Shown: positions 1-11,178 of the stretch, one piece after another
Layout of the letters: every line of letters begins with the position of its first letter
Numbering within the stretch: the first letter of the stretch is position 1
Assembly: GCA_028551475.1 (NCBI GenBank)
Contig: CM052359.1
Location: forward strand, 3,163,583-3,227,582
Source: Casuarina equisetifolia
Taxonomy: Eukaryota > Streptophyta > Magnoliopsida > Fagales > Casuarinaceae
DNA: 64,000 bases
Direction of reading: 5' to 3'
Notes under the pieces: generated by a model
What the model saw: the letters and a program-made list of their open reading frames with translations, nothing else
What the model was told of the DNA's origin: nothing
Databases searched by the model: none
Program-made: the position numbers and the translations under genes

Positions 1-91
1 TTAAACTCTTAATCTAAAAGTTACCAATTAGCACGAAAACTTTTTCAAATTATAAATCCAAAAACATGTGATTTTAAAAACATATTTAGTG

Positions 92-478
92 TTAAATCCC
101 CAATCTAAAGGTTAGTAGTTCCTGGTAGTCTAACTTATTCTCAGCTAGCAGCCGGTGTGACAGTAACTTTGAAGTGGGTGTTTTCTTCTTGGTAATTTTT
201 TTTTTTTTTAATTTTAAGAATGAGGAAAAAAGGTACATTGACTGTTGTCGTACTAAAAAGGGTATTTTAAGAGGCGTACATTTATGTGTCCCATTATCGC
301 CGCATTTATTTTGGGCACGGAGGCTGATCAAGGTGGTCGAATGAACAATCGCTTTCACGTCTGATCCAAACATCGACTGACTGGCTGCGAATATAGATTG
401 ACTAAGAGAGCTAAAATCAAACGGATGATTTTGTCGTCTCCCACTGAAGTCCTCCCTGCTACTGGTGTACCGTACCAC
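92..478 (-). other. Unrecognised open frame, possible 5' exon of a leftward gene
   Basis: A 128-codon minus-strand frame opens at 478, just downstream (on that strand) of a CT-rich tract that could be a 5' leader. The first 65 or so residues are of mixed, protein-like composition; the remainder is lysine-rich low complexity that looks like intron. I recognise no domain. It could be the first exon of a gene leaving the window, a decayed fragment, or chance. Transcript data would be needed to call it a gene. Confidence 0.15.
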
Positions 479-486
479 AGCTCCTA

Positions 487-510
487 CTCTCTCTCTCTCT
501 CTCTCTCTCT
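487..510. repeat. CT dinucleotide microsatellite
   Basis: An uninterrupted run of CT units lies immediately upstream, on the minus strand, of the unassigned open frame at 92-478. Pyrimidine/purine tracts of this kind are common in plant 5' leaders. Confidence 0.8.
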
Positions 511-1814
511 ACAATTAGGTTCTTGATAAAGTCACTTCGAGAGTACAGCTGAACGTGCTTCCTGCTGTCCTTCTATCGTAATTTCTTGAAGTAGCTCTCT
601 GGTCGCTGTCACTTACGTTCTCGACACGAATCGCAAGATACAACCTTGGAGAATGTCATTTTTTTTTACAATTCTTTTTAAGACATATACCACCCAAATA
701 CATATTGGGTATTGAATCTAAGAGTTTTTAGAATCAAGCGCAATTTATTTTTAAAGTTAGACACTTGTTAAAACAGTATTTTCTCTCAATTGAATCAGGA
801 AGGAATATGTTATTAAATATGTAGAATTTTATCTTATAGGCTTGTGGTAAAGTTTATAATTATGGAGCAAGGTCAACTTTCTGGTACGCCAATGTCAAGC
901 ATTTATCTATTCCGGACAATTACGTTATCATATGAAGTGACAAGTCGGGGAACATCGTGCTTCTGATCCATGTCATTGCCATATGGCGTGTCCATTTCCT
1001 ACGCCTCCTTGAAGGTTTCATCATTGACCAAACAGCCGTTATCTTGCTGTTCTTCCTGCAGGGAAACCCACACTGGCTTAGAAAAGAGACACTGGAAACA
1101 GTATCCTTACACGGATCATTTCAGGTCCTGTTCTGATATATTCCACATGTTCATTGTCTCTATTCAAGATGAGACTTATAATGTATTGTTTTTAACATAC
1201 ACATTTACGCTAAGCGTGAAAATACACTTTCCATACAGATTTTTATCTACAAGTACAAAGATGTCGTATTTGAATAAAATATTTCTTCAAAAAGTTCAAT
1301 TATATCCAAAGTAGAATCAAAAGTACAAAAGTTTATTTTTTTACCTTAAGAGTTAAAAAGCACCTTCCATATAAGAAATGAGTTTCCATGACTAGTCATT
1401 AAATTAGAGTATAACATCAATAACAACTACATAAAATTAGAAGATAATGGAGAAAAAGTTAAGTTGCAAGACTAGTATAATGAGGGATATAAGCACAATT
1501 TTATTTATGAGATCACTATGAAATATAGACTTACCATAACAGAGCAAAAAATTATGTGAAACAATTCAATAAGCCAACATTGCAATCTATGTCAAGAACA
1601 ATAAAGATGAAATAAGTGTATATTCTTTAATTACAATTTCATTAAATGCATATAAAAGGCAATACTAGTTAAGAATAGATTGTTCAGAAAAGAGGAAGTG
1701 AGTTGGACGATCAAAGCCCATAAAAAACAAAAGTTTTGTGGCAAATCTTGTTGAGTGTATTCTTTAAAGTTACAATGTATCACATTTGGAATAAAAGAAA
1801 TAAAAAAAATAAAT
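511..1814. other. Intergenic stretch, nothing recognised
   Basis: No gene supported. The part from about 840 to 1150 is less AT-rich than its surroundings and may be an old gene or element fragment, but stops break both strands and I recognise no family. The rest is AT-rich spacer downstream of G1. Confidence 0.4.
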
Positions 1815-2050
1815 GGTCAAAGTCTAGAGAATACCACCACTATTTGTCAAGATCAAAAAGGATATAAGGGATTTTTTTTTTATTAATTACGGATGTAAAG
1901 TTTATAAATCATAATAAGTATTTGTAGTAGCTTTAAAAAATTTCAAATGTCATTTTAAGCTTAGGTATTATAATAATTGAATTATTTTTCATTATAAATT
2001 TTGAAATATGTAAAATACATAACAATTCACAAATTAAAAAAAGAAGATTT
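1815..2050. repeat. Dispersed AT-rich repeat, copy 1
   Basis: This stretch, just past the 3' end of G1, matches 2950-3200 inside G1's third intron in the same orientation: a GGATATAA-like start, a TTATTAATTA block, a shared central part around CAAATG and an end rich in AAATACAT followed by an A-run. The similarity is imperfect, so the copies are old. It looks like a small non-autonomous element; I found no clear terminal repeats. Confidence 0.45.
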
Positions 2051-2233
2051 TTTCCGTCCTTATAAATAAAAATATTCAAACAAGATTTAGAATGTGAAAC
2101 TACAAAACCCAATAATCCGAACTAATACCCTATTTCGGGCTTATAGAAACCCTATGTATAATCCCGAGGATCGGTACAACATAAGCTCCATAACTAGCCT
2201 AGAAAGCCCCAAGAAACTTCGATTTCTGTCGAT

Positions 2234-4443
2234 TCAAAATGAAGGATTCGACATGTTGGCGACATCAATGACAAACCGGTACTTAACATTCCCCTTGGCA
2301 AGTCGTTCAAGAGCAGTGTTTACATAGTCCATCGGAATGACTTCTACATCCGCCATTACATTGTGCTTTGCAGCGAAATCAATCATCTCTTGGGTCTCTT
2401 TTATTCCACCAGCTGCGCTGCCGCCAACAATCTTCCTCCCTGTAGAATCACGTATAATGTTCATTTCGGAAACAGAAGTAGCAAATTTGACAACGAAGAC
2501 CCAAAGAAAAGAACAATAAGGAACTTACCTAGCATTAAGGGAATAAGTGGTAGCTCAGGAGGTTTAATTGGACTGCCAACCATGACCAATTTTCCGTCGG
2601 TCTTCAGCAAGTCCAGCAATGGCTGGATAGAGTGAGGAGCTGAAGCTGTGTCGAGGATACCGTCCATTGTGCCCATGGCAGCCTAATAGCAAAGAAATTG
2701 AAGACATGTTTTTATAGACTCTTGGGGTGCAGACCACCTAATAAATTTCAAATAAGCATATCTGTTAAACTAATTTCTTTGCCTACATTATCTTTTTTCA
2801 ATAAGAAGTTTGACTATAATCAAACGCTATGCAGTAAGCAATTTGGTCTCATTATAAGGGTAGTTTCTATCAATTTGTTACGAAAGTCACTTTCTTCTAA
2901 GAAATTGGCCTCTAAGAAATAGATATATTTTTCATTTTAAAAAGAAGATTTAATAGTCAATGCCCAAGAGCACAATCACTACTATTAGGATAAGAAGGAT
3001 ATAATGGGTAAAATTTTATTAATTAGAGGCATAAGACTTACAAATTATAATTAACATTTGTAAGAACTTTAGAATGTTTCAAATGCCATCTTTGAGCCTA
3101 GGTGATGGATAATTGATTGAATTATTATTTTATTACAAACTTTATGAGATATATAAAATACATGACATCTCACTAAAAGAAAAAAAAAAGATCTTAAGGA
3201 CAAAATTTCTTTCTTTTTTAAGTTGTTAAAAGATATGACCAACCACAAAACTTACACAATGGGAGACAATTTATATCATTCTTAACATGCTCTCTTGCAA
3301 CTAACATAAATTGGATGTTTCCTAATGAGAATTACACATTCTCACACAAACCACTTTGAGATATGAACTTCATGCAATGGGGTGCTGTCCTAAACCTAGG
3401 GCTTAGAATTAGTTTATAAGAGAGAATAGTTGTAATAAACAAAATATGCTACTATATCATAGTATAGGACACAACTTACCTGCAATTGTTCTTGGTCATG
3501 ACTAACCAAGAACTCATCAGCACCAAGCCGTTCTACAGCTTCCTTCTGCTTGCCTGGGGAGGTGCTGATTACGGTGACCTTCATTCCTAGAGCTTTGGCG
3601 AACTTCACAGCAAGATGACCCAGGCCACCAAGCCCTACCACGCCCAAGTGCAGACCGGGGTTGGAGAGTCCATAGTGCATCATGGGGCTGTACACTGTAA
3701 TTCCTGCACAAAGTAGTGGAGCGGTACCAGCCAATGGCAGATTATCTGGGACTAAGACTGCATAATGCTCGTCTACAACTAGCTTATCAGAAAATCCACC
3801 GAAGTTCTTCAAGCCGTCGTGGTAGACGCCATTGCCAGTCCATATCATCTTCGGGCAATAAACTTCTAAATCACGTTTGCAATTGTTGCACGAACCGCAA
3901 GAACCCACCATGACTCCCACCCCGGCTCTATCACCAATTTTGAACTTTTTGACATTACACCCAACATTTGTTACTTCGCCCACAATCTCGTGCCTACAGA
4001 AATAATAAGTTTTTTAGTGACACAATTTTTTAACAACCTAAACCTTCTACCAAACGGTATCATACAGGTAAAGTGGAGAAAAACAACTTGCCTTGACGCA
4101 TGCACAAGTTAGCCAAGAGTATAAGGAATTCAAACCTAAGGTGTTTTGTTAATTTAGCTAAGAATGTAAAGGAAATTCAAACCTAAGATGTTTTGTAAGA
4201 TCTCTCATATAAACTATTTTCACCATCTCCACTATACCTTATAGGGCTTATTAACATAGTAAGTTAATGCATTATATCAACTTTGTATGTTTATGAAGTT
4301 ATTTGAATGCACACTGCAATTTATGTAAAAATAACTTATCAATTCATTTTAATGCATTATATCAACTTTGTATGTTTATGAAGTTATTTGAATGCACACT
4401 GCAATTTATGTAAAAATAACTTATCAATTCATTTTATATGAAC

Positions 4444-4481
<38 letters not shown>

Positions 4482-5190
4482 AGACAAATGTTTTATTGTA
4501 TTATGGCTAGAGGATTTCAAATTTAATTTTTTTTTTTATAAAAATGAATTGTAATGTTGAGGCATGTCTATAACTTTTATATTTTTTTTATTCTTAAAAG
4601 AATAAACTTACATATTCATAAAGAAGAAAATATTATAGTTTTTTTTCCATATAAAAAGAAAATGTCATTTTTACCAACTATTCATTCATGACAAACACTA
4701 AATGCTATCAATTTGGTTATGTTTTTAGGAATAAGATAGTAAATAAATTTGAATATGCTAATAATAACGTGTATGAGAATTTTAATTAATTAAGAAGGCA
4801 TATGATGTGTTTGGTTAGTCTACCTTCTTTCTACAATGAAGAATATCAAACATTTTCAAAAAGCTTCATAGACATTAAGTTTACCCGGGGACAATCGGAT
4901 AGTTGGTGATTCCTGCTTCATCTTTGACAAGGGCAAGGTCTGTGTGGCAAATCCCACAGCACAGTATCTTCAAGGTGATGTCGTTATTGCCATTAACCCT
5001 ACACGAAAGCAAAGTGATTATGTACTGTTTCTGGAAAATCTGTAGTCTGTAGGCCTTGTTTAGGAAAAGAAGAAGATGGAAGTATGTATCTCCTGGAGAA
5101 GTGGAAGGGGGAGAGGATTCCGGAGGGATCACTGGCTGCCCATCCATAAACTTTCACTGCTTGCTCTTCTGCTGCTCCTGGTTTTGACAT
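2234..5190 (-). CDS. Cinnamyl-alcohol-dehydrogenase-like zinc reductase (G1), diverged
   Basis: Five exons: 5190-5090, 4998-4885, 3993-3480, 2682-2529, 2439-2234 (TGA at 2236-2234), coding 362 residues. Seen: catalytic-zinc Cys51 in CGICHT, His-Glu at the start of exon 3, four structural-zinc Cys in GSCGSCNNC...YC, LLCAG (third catalytic ligand), the Rossmann motif GLGGLG, and STS followed by lysines, which in this family fits NADPH. Two oddities. The residue equal to the proton-relay His of CADs (DLH) is Ala56 (DLA). The first intron begins AT rather than GT (5089-5088) and is only 91 nt; the acceptor TAG is normal. The sequence is clearly more diverged than G2-G9. It is divergent from ELP4. 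Family call is secure; substrate is unknown, and the splice defect may make it poorly expressed or a young pseudogene. Confidence 0.8.
2950..3200. repeat. Dispersed AT-rich repeat, copy 2, in G1 intron 3
   Basis: Same family and orientation as 1815-2050. It helps make G1's third intron (2683-3479) much longer than the corresponding introns of the other CAD copies. Confidence 0.45.
4266..4435. repeat. Perfect 85-bp tandem duplication in G1 intron 2
   Basis: Positions 4266-4350 and 4351-4435 are identical by eye, each starting AATGCATTATATC and ending CAATTCATTTT. Just upstream (about 4110-4200) lies a second, imperfect tandem repeat of about 45 bp containing AATTCAAACCTAAG. Both lie in the long second intron of G1. 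Confidence 0.85.
4446..4478. repeat. AT dinucleotide microsatellite
   Basis: A run of alternating A and T directly follows the 85-bp duplication within G1 intron 2. Confidence 0.8.
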
Positions 5191-5360
5191 TTCTTATCTG
5201 CGCGTGTTTTTAAAGCAACTTGTGATGAAATTGCGGTGGCAACAATGGTGAATGATGGCTCTTATTTATGCCATATGGAAGAGTGGGGAACAAGAAACTC
5301 GAGACTTTTCAGGCTTTCACTGTTTCCGACGGCTGCATTGACGTATAGACCGTGAGCTCT
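5191..5360 (-). promoter_or_regulatory. G1 upstream region with diverged shared element
   Basis: At 5339-5359 the plus strand reads TGACGTA, six bases, then GTGAGCTC. This is the element found upstream of G2-G6 with two extra bases in the middle. An AT-rich CATAAATAAG (minus strand, about 5250-5260) may be the TATA region. The element is about 150 bp from the G1 ATG, close to its place in the other copies. Confidence 0.45.
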
Positions 5361-7123
5361 TTTTCAACTTTCTAACGCGTCCAAGAAGGTAAGGTCGGGT
5401 CAGAGATATTGGCTCTGATCAAGACCTTTTCCCCTTTGTTGTCTCCACCAGTTACCGGAGAAGGATTTTCATGCTTTGCCGGGGCTGCTGCTTCTGGTTG
5501 GGGGAAGATCGAAGGCCTCTTCCATGCAAATAAGCCTTTTTGTTTGGGCTGTTTTGAGAAGAAGCTCGAATCTTTGAAATTGTTTCAGACCTTTATACTC
5601 TTATTGGGCTCTCTCTTGATGCCCAATACCATTACCGTAGAACTTTATCAAGGGTTATTTTTTCTTTTTTTAAAAAATTTTCACACATACTATTAAGTTT
5701 GGAGGTGATCACAAAAATCTTGATACTTGGGTCTTGATCCTTGGTGCCTCTCATGAACAACACATAAAGTTATCAATCTTGGTCTCATGTTTGACACTAC
5801 TTTTTAACTAAATCAAATATTTGTTAGTATACTTGTAGCATTAAATTAAACTTGAAGTCAAGGTATTTTTTTTTAATAAAAATAACTGTTTGTGTCTTTT
5901 TTTTCTTTGTTTTTTTTAATTAAAGATTTAGATAAAATAATTTTATGAAATTTATTTGGAGAGGGTGTCTCGAAGTCCCACTATAATAATTCTTGAAGTT
6001 TCACTAAGTTGGGTGTTCGAAGTTCCCCCACTTTGATGATGCAAAATTTTCCTATTATCCAAAGTGATCACATTTAAAAACCAAATAAAAAAAAATTCAA
6101 AGAAACTGTATTATAGAAAAAAGGAAAAAAAAGAAAACAAGAAACTGAATTATCTTTTTGTTTTTTAATAGTCTTTAAGCCTAAGTTTTGGAACGATTTA
6201 TGCTTCTCCCGCCCCCATCTCGCTTTGTTGCTTCTCTTTGTTACTGTCCTCTTGAAAAAACCCCCACCTTTCCATCCCTTTAGACATCTTCAGCAGGCGT
6301 CGTCTCCCTCACACTTGCAGCCGAGCTCTCTAGTTTAGGAGATGCCATTAAAAGTTCCCTCTTGTTAAAGGGCTGAGCATATTGTGGTGCTCAACTCTAC
6401 CTTGAATTCATTTGCGTCAGCTCCTTCTACGTTGCACGAAGGAAACCTTAGGCTTTGGGAAGAAGAGAAAGGCAGGGAAGGGCACCAAAGCAATCACGCG
6501 TCCCTCATCTTAGGAGGTTCTCTCTCTCGCTCTCTCTCGCTCTCTCTCTTTAATATTCAAACGTCAGCTACGCAATTTTTTTTTCCCCCCTCGAACAAGC
6601 GGTTTTTGTTTTTTTTGTTTTTTTTTGTTTTTTCCGCTTATAGGGAGATTTTTTTTAACAGGTTAACAGATGCCTAGCGTTTTTTCTTTCGTGGGATTGT
6701 GTACTAGGTTTTATTTGTTCTGATACTACGGCTGGTTTCTTTCTAGGAATCCTTATGGTTAAACTAATAACTGTGCGTACCATGTGTTCGGTGAAAAGCA
6801 TGTGTAGGTGTTTTAGTCCTACTTGCTGTGGTTCTTCCTTGGTTTCAAATCTCTAACAGTTAAAGTTTAAAACTATGTTATTTAGCCAAGATAATGCTTC
6901 GATTGTGATTGGTAACTCTCAGGGGGGAGAGAAGAAAAAAGAGAAATTGAAGGTTCTTTCAATTATTTTTTGCATTATCTTGACACCCAATAGTGGACAT
7001 GCAGTGGAGAGTTGCGGAATGAACATAATAGCTATCCTTTGTCTTCTGACGGACATTGATATTGGTTTTGATGTGATCTTGACTATGCATATTCAAAATG
7101 CTGTACAGTGTATTAACATAGTA
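5361..7123. other. Divergent G1/ELP4 intergenic region and ELP4 leader
   Basis: No coding sequence recognised. G1 and ELP4 are head to head with about 1.9 kb between their ATGs. The part nearest ELP4 has a CT-rich tract (6520-6550) and long T-runs (6600-6660), typical of a plant 5' leader or leader intron, so ELP4 transcription probably starts within 6.2-6.5 kb. Open frames here (for example 6384-6677 and 6875-7312 plus) are not convincing proteins; the second merely reads into ELP4 exon 1. Confidence 0.45.
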
Positions 7124-10100
7124 ATGGCTACGACCAAGTCTCGGATGAGCAGCTTCTCCCGGAACCTCACAGCTGTACCCTCGTCTACCACCCCCGGGCT
7201 CAAGCATGGTCCCAATGGCACAATCTTTGTCTCATCTGGAATACCAGACCTAGATAGTAATTCTCTACATTCTTGGAATAGTTTGGAACTGAAATACCTA
7301 AAGGAAAAATGAAATCATTACAGTTCCAGAAATTATAGTGTACTCTGCATATGTGGAATTCTTAGATTAATTATCTTTGATTTGTAGAGATTTTAGGTGG
7401 TGGCTTTCCTTTGGGAAGTCTAGTCATGGTGATGGAAGATGCAGAAGCACCTCATCACATGCTTTTGTTGAGAAATTTTATGTCTCAAGGACTTGTTCAC
7501 AAGCAACCCCTTCTATATGCCAGTCCATCCAACGATCCAAAAGGATTTCTGGGTACCTTGCCTAGTCCAGGGTCATTGAAAGATGATAAATCTCGCAGTC
7601 GTGATCCTGAACAGGTGTTCCACTTCTTCTGCTTCGTTGCATTGTTACATATCCATTTTTGATTTTGGCATAAATTCAAGAATTCAAATTGTGCGTTTGT
7701 GCAAATTGCAGGAGAAGGGTTTAAGGATTGCTTGGCAATACAAGAAATACTTTGGTGAAAATAATCAGAGTTTTGATGGCAAAGGTGAGCCTGTCTGGAA
7801 CTATTATCTCCTTCTTTATTTATGCATGAAGTTATGGCAGTTGGTGCTCATTTGTGAAACTATTCTATTTCTCAAGTAGAAGTTTTAGTTCTCAAAATAT
7901 CAGTGTGTCATTTATAGTCACAAACATAAATAAAGTCATGTACCTGTGAAAAGAATTAATCTTTGTTCTAGTGGTGCCATTTGTACTACGTGCAATGGTG
8001 CGAGGTCTGTGAGCTATTATGTACTCTTTCAAGGTGTATAGAAGGACCTCACAATTGAAACAGTCCACATATATGCAAGCAATTTACATCTACTTTATAT
8101 TCTATAATATGATGGATAGTTCATGCTGTCATTTAGGGCATTGTACTAATTTGCAAAGTTGTTGCTATGCAATCATGTGAAGAGCTGATTAGTCTATAGC
8201 CATGCAGATGGTAAGCTTGAGTACTGCAATGACTTTGACTTGCGGAAGCCCCTAGAAAGGCAATTTCTAAGTGGTCACCATGTTGAGTGTGTCAGCCTTC
8301 AAAATATTCCAAATCTTGCTGCCCTCCACAACCGTTGTGCCACATTTTTGAGTCAATTTCCGAGGTTGGCATATACTCCTTTTAGCTACTGTAATCTACT
8401 TACGTAAGTTATTGATTTTGGTATGTGAACAAATTCAGAACAATTTTGGCTTTGAAGATAGCTTCTTGTGTTCATTTTGACAGGGAACTTGGTTCCCTCC
8501 TTACAGGCAAAGCTCTGCCTGTGTGTTGAAAAGGCTTTGAAATCATTGAATCTAGGTCAAGTCTTACAAAATACTACTAGTTTTTTATGGCAATATTGCT
8601 GCTTATCAAATTCAAAAAGTTACTGTCTTCCGAATGTGTTCTTTTGTTGCAAGGTTTTAGGTGTGTGGGGGCCCTGAGGAAAGAGAAGGGGGGATGGGGG
8701 GTGGGTGGAGAATTGTTTTGGTTGGGGTGGGGAGATGTCTTTTGAAATCAAGAATAAGAATGAAAGATCTGTGTAAGAAAACAGTACTTCGAGTGAAAAT
8801 TGTTCTTCTGTTACACACAATTGAAAAGTGGTAGTGGTTGAAATGTGCAGATCCTAAAAAATAATTCTCTAGTTGACTTCATTTACAGAAATATCATTGT
8901 GGATCCCAAAACAGATCTTGTTTTGGTACCATAAACCTCATCGACAGTGTGTTGTGTGATAACTTGAGATTATGGGAGAGCATATACACACTTGCTCTGT
9001 CAACCATTATTGTAGATCCCATAACATAAAACTCGTTTTTAGCTTTCTGCCAAATTAAATATGTATCCGTATTTGAGCTATTTGAAGTTTATGTTGAACC
9101 TTCTCTATCTATTTCTTTTAACTCGTTATAAGTATTCAGTTTATTTTGCAAGAGTATGTGGCTTTCATAAAAATAAGCCATCATTTGATGGTGTGTCTGC
9201 TGGTTCCTATTTACCTGTATTGCCTTTTGTATTTTTCAATTTTGAGATATGATTTGTGCCTCACGTGGTATTCCCAGAACTGACTGCAACATTTCCGCTG
9301 CTGGTCGTATTGCTATTCAGTCATTTTGTGCACCACAATGTGGATATTTCAACATGGTTAGTCTAGTTACATTTTGTTTTAAGCTCCTAGTTACACATAG
9401 TCTCTGCTTTAAAATAAGTTCGGTTTCATTTACTTCTCGTTTCTGTTTGATTGATACAATTGCCTTAGAAAAATCTTCTTTACTTCATAGTTGAATGATA
9501 GACACATCTTGTCTTATCCTTGACCATCATTTTCAGAGTCTGTTCTCCTCAACCTATTTTGATTTTTCATCTGAATCCTACCGAACAGTATTAGTAATTT
9601 CTGCTGTTAATGTGTCACCATTGCAGGAATGGGATATGCTTTCATTTATTAGATCTCTGAGAAGCATGATCCGGTCTTCAAATGCAGTTGCTGTTGTGAC
9701 ATTTCCTTCTTCCCTTCTTTCACCATCTTTCTCTAGGAGATGGCAGCACATGGCGGACACCTTGCTCTCTGTCAGAGCAATCCCAGGTTTGGGGCCAGCT
9801 TTCCCAAATAATTGAACCAAGTAATTTTTAGTTAGATGTGAAAGATAATTTTCTAGATGGTGCTTGTTTCAGATGAGGACAAGGAATTGGCAAACCTCCT
9901 CACCGGTTACCAGGATATGGTTGGTCTTCTGAATGTTCACAAAGTAGCACGTATTAATACCCAGGTACCAATTAGACACTGCTTTTACCGATCTTGTTAT
10001 AACAGTTAGGACAGATCGCAGTATGCCTATGCATGCGGTTTAAACCAAAGAATGCACATCTATGAAAGTTTGACATGCAAAACACCCACAGATGTCCCTA

Positions 10101-10682
10101 CTGCTCTATCATTTGTCAGTTGACTGTTACTTTTGATGATTCTCACTGATCCATGAAGGCAGATAGATTCCTATGCACTTTTTCATTCAAGCGCACTACA
10201 TTTTATGATTTTCTCAATCTACTAGCCATATAGACTTAGTAAGAAAAGGTTAACCCGTAGCTATATTTAGTCATCATTGTTGTTTATGTTCATGAACTTT
10301 CTTTATTATTGTCAACTTTCTTGTTTTTTTCCTATTGGTTCATATGATAACTTTCACAATAGGAGAATTCTTCTAATGAGAAAGTGGCCATTTTTCTGTT
10401 CTGGTTGTTATCCTTTGCTGTTTGTTTTTCTACTTTACCTAGTTGGAATATCTCTTTTGTCAGGTTCCTGTGATTCTTGATGCAACAACATTCTCAATAA
10501 AGTTGCAAAAGCGGAGGTTTTTAGTTTTGGAATGTCTAAATCAAGCCCTATTGATGGTTCAAGTGGGAGTTCGTATGGCACATCTGCCACTTGTTCCGGA
10601 GCTTCAAAGTCTGGGACCCTTGATTTCTAGTTCCAAACTTAAAGTCACTGGTTTTATCACTGATAAAATATCCAGCTTGTAG
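7124..10682 (+). CDS. ELP4: Elongator complex protein 4 (PAXNEB family), C-terminus frameshifted
   Basis: Eight exons: 7124-7256, 7388-7614, 7712-7784, 8208-8364, 9278-9356, 9627-9786, 9873-9964, 10464-10682, all with GT/AG ends and consistent phases. The protein matches plant ELP4 throughout: [34 protein letters not shown] (degenerate Walker-A-like loop), [86 protein letters not shown]4 forms the Elp4-Elp5-Elp6 ring of Elongator, which modifies wobble uridine of tRNAs. After NQA (10545-10547) the frame departs from the conserved tail; restoring one base would read the family ending down to TAG at 10628-10630. As sequenced the frame ends at 10680-10682, giving 379 residues. Identity is certain; whether the indel is real is open. 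Confidence 0.93.
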
Positions 10683-10839
10683 TAAATTTCTTCAAGAATG
10701 CTTTCCTGTTGCCCAAAAATCGCTAGTCTTTCTTGTCAAAGTCCTTCAGGTTTGTCACCTTCAACTAACCTTAGAAGTAGTATCATCTCAATTGGGCATT
10801 CTTTGTTCGATATAAACATATGCATATCTAGGCCTGCTT

Positions 10840-11178
10840 GTTATTATTGAATCATTAAACTTAAGAGTCATACTTTGCCCTAAATATTGCTTTGAACGAC
10901 ATTTTCGGATGATTGTATTTGTTCATGGTATAGATAAACTCATTTTAGGAAATGGGATTATTCATGGGAAATCGAGAGGATGGAAAATCATGCAGAATCA
11001 GAATGAGTATCCATTCATAGGTCGTTGTCTTTGACCATGTGAAAACTCATTTATTTTAAAACTCCATGATTACAAGGGATAGTATCTCAAACCACATAAG
11101 GTTCAAAAAATGCAATTGTTTACACATTCTAGAGTTGCCAACGTGACATAGAAAGAAAACAAAAAGTCCACTTCTCAT
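10840..11178. repeat. CAD 3'-flank spacer repeat, orphan copy
   Basis: This stretch downstream of ELP4 matches 12388-12790 and the spacers before G3, G4, G5 and G6: a GAATCATTAAACTTA block, TGACATTTTGGAT-like, CTCCATGATTACAAGGGATA, and an end rich in AAGAAA and CCACTTCTCA. In the other units the CAD stop codon follows within about 50-80 bp. Here the copy stops at CCACTTCTCA and copia sequence begins, so a CAD copy may once have stood here. Confidence 0.7.

Noticed and set aside
6384..6677. 97-codon plus-strand frame upstream of ELP4
   Set aside because: It is built from CT and T runs (leader-like low complexity) and shows no domain; more likely ELP4 5' leader or promoter.
7124..10682. ELP4 first considered as a SEC23/SEC24-type transport protein
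   Set aside because: The ordered blocks [38 protein letters not shown] and LLTGYQDM are those of ELP4/PAXNEB, not of COPII coat proteins.
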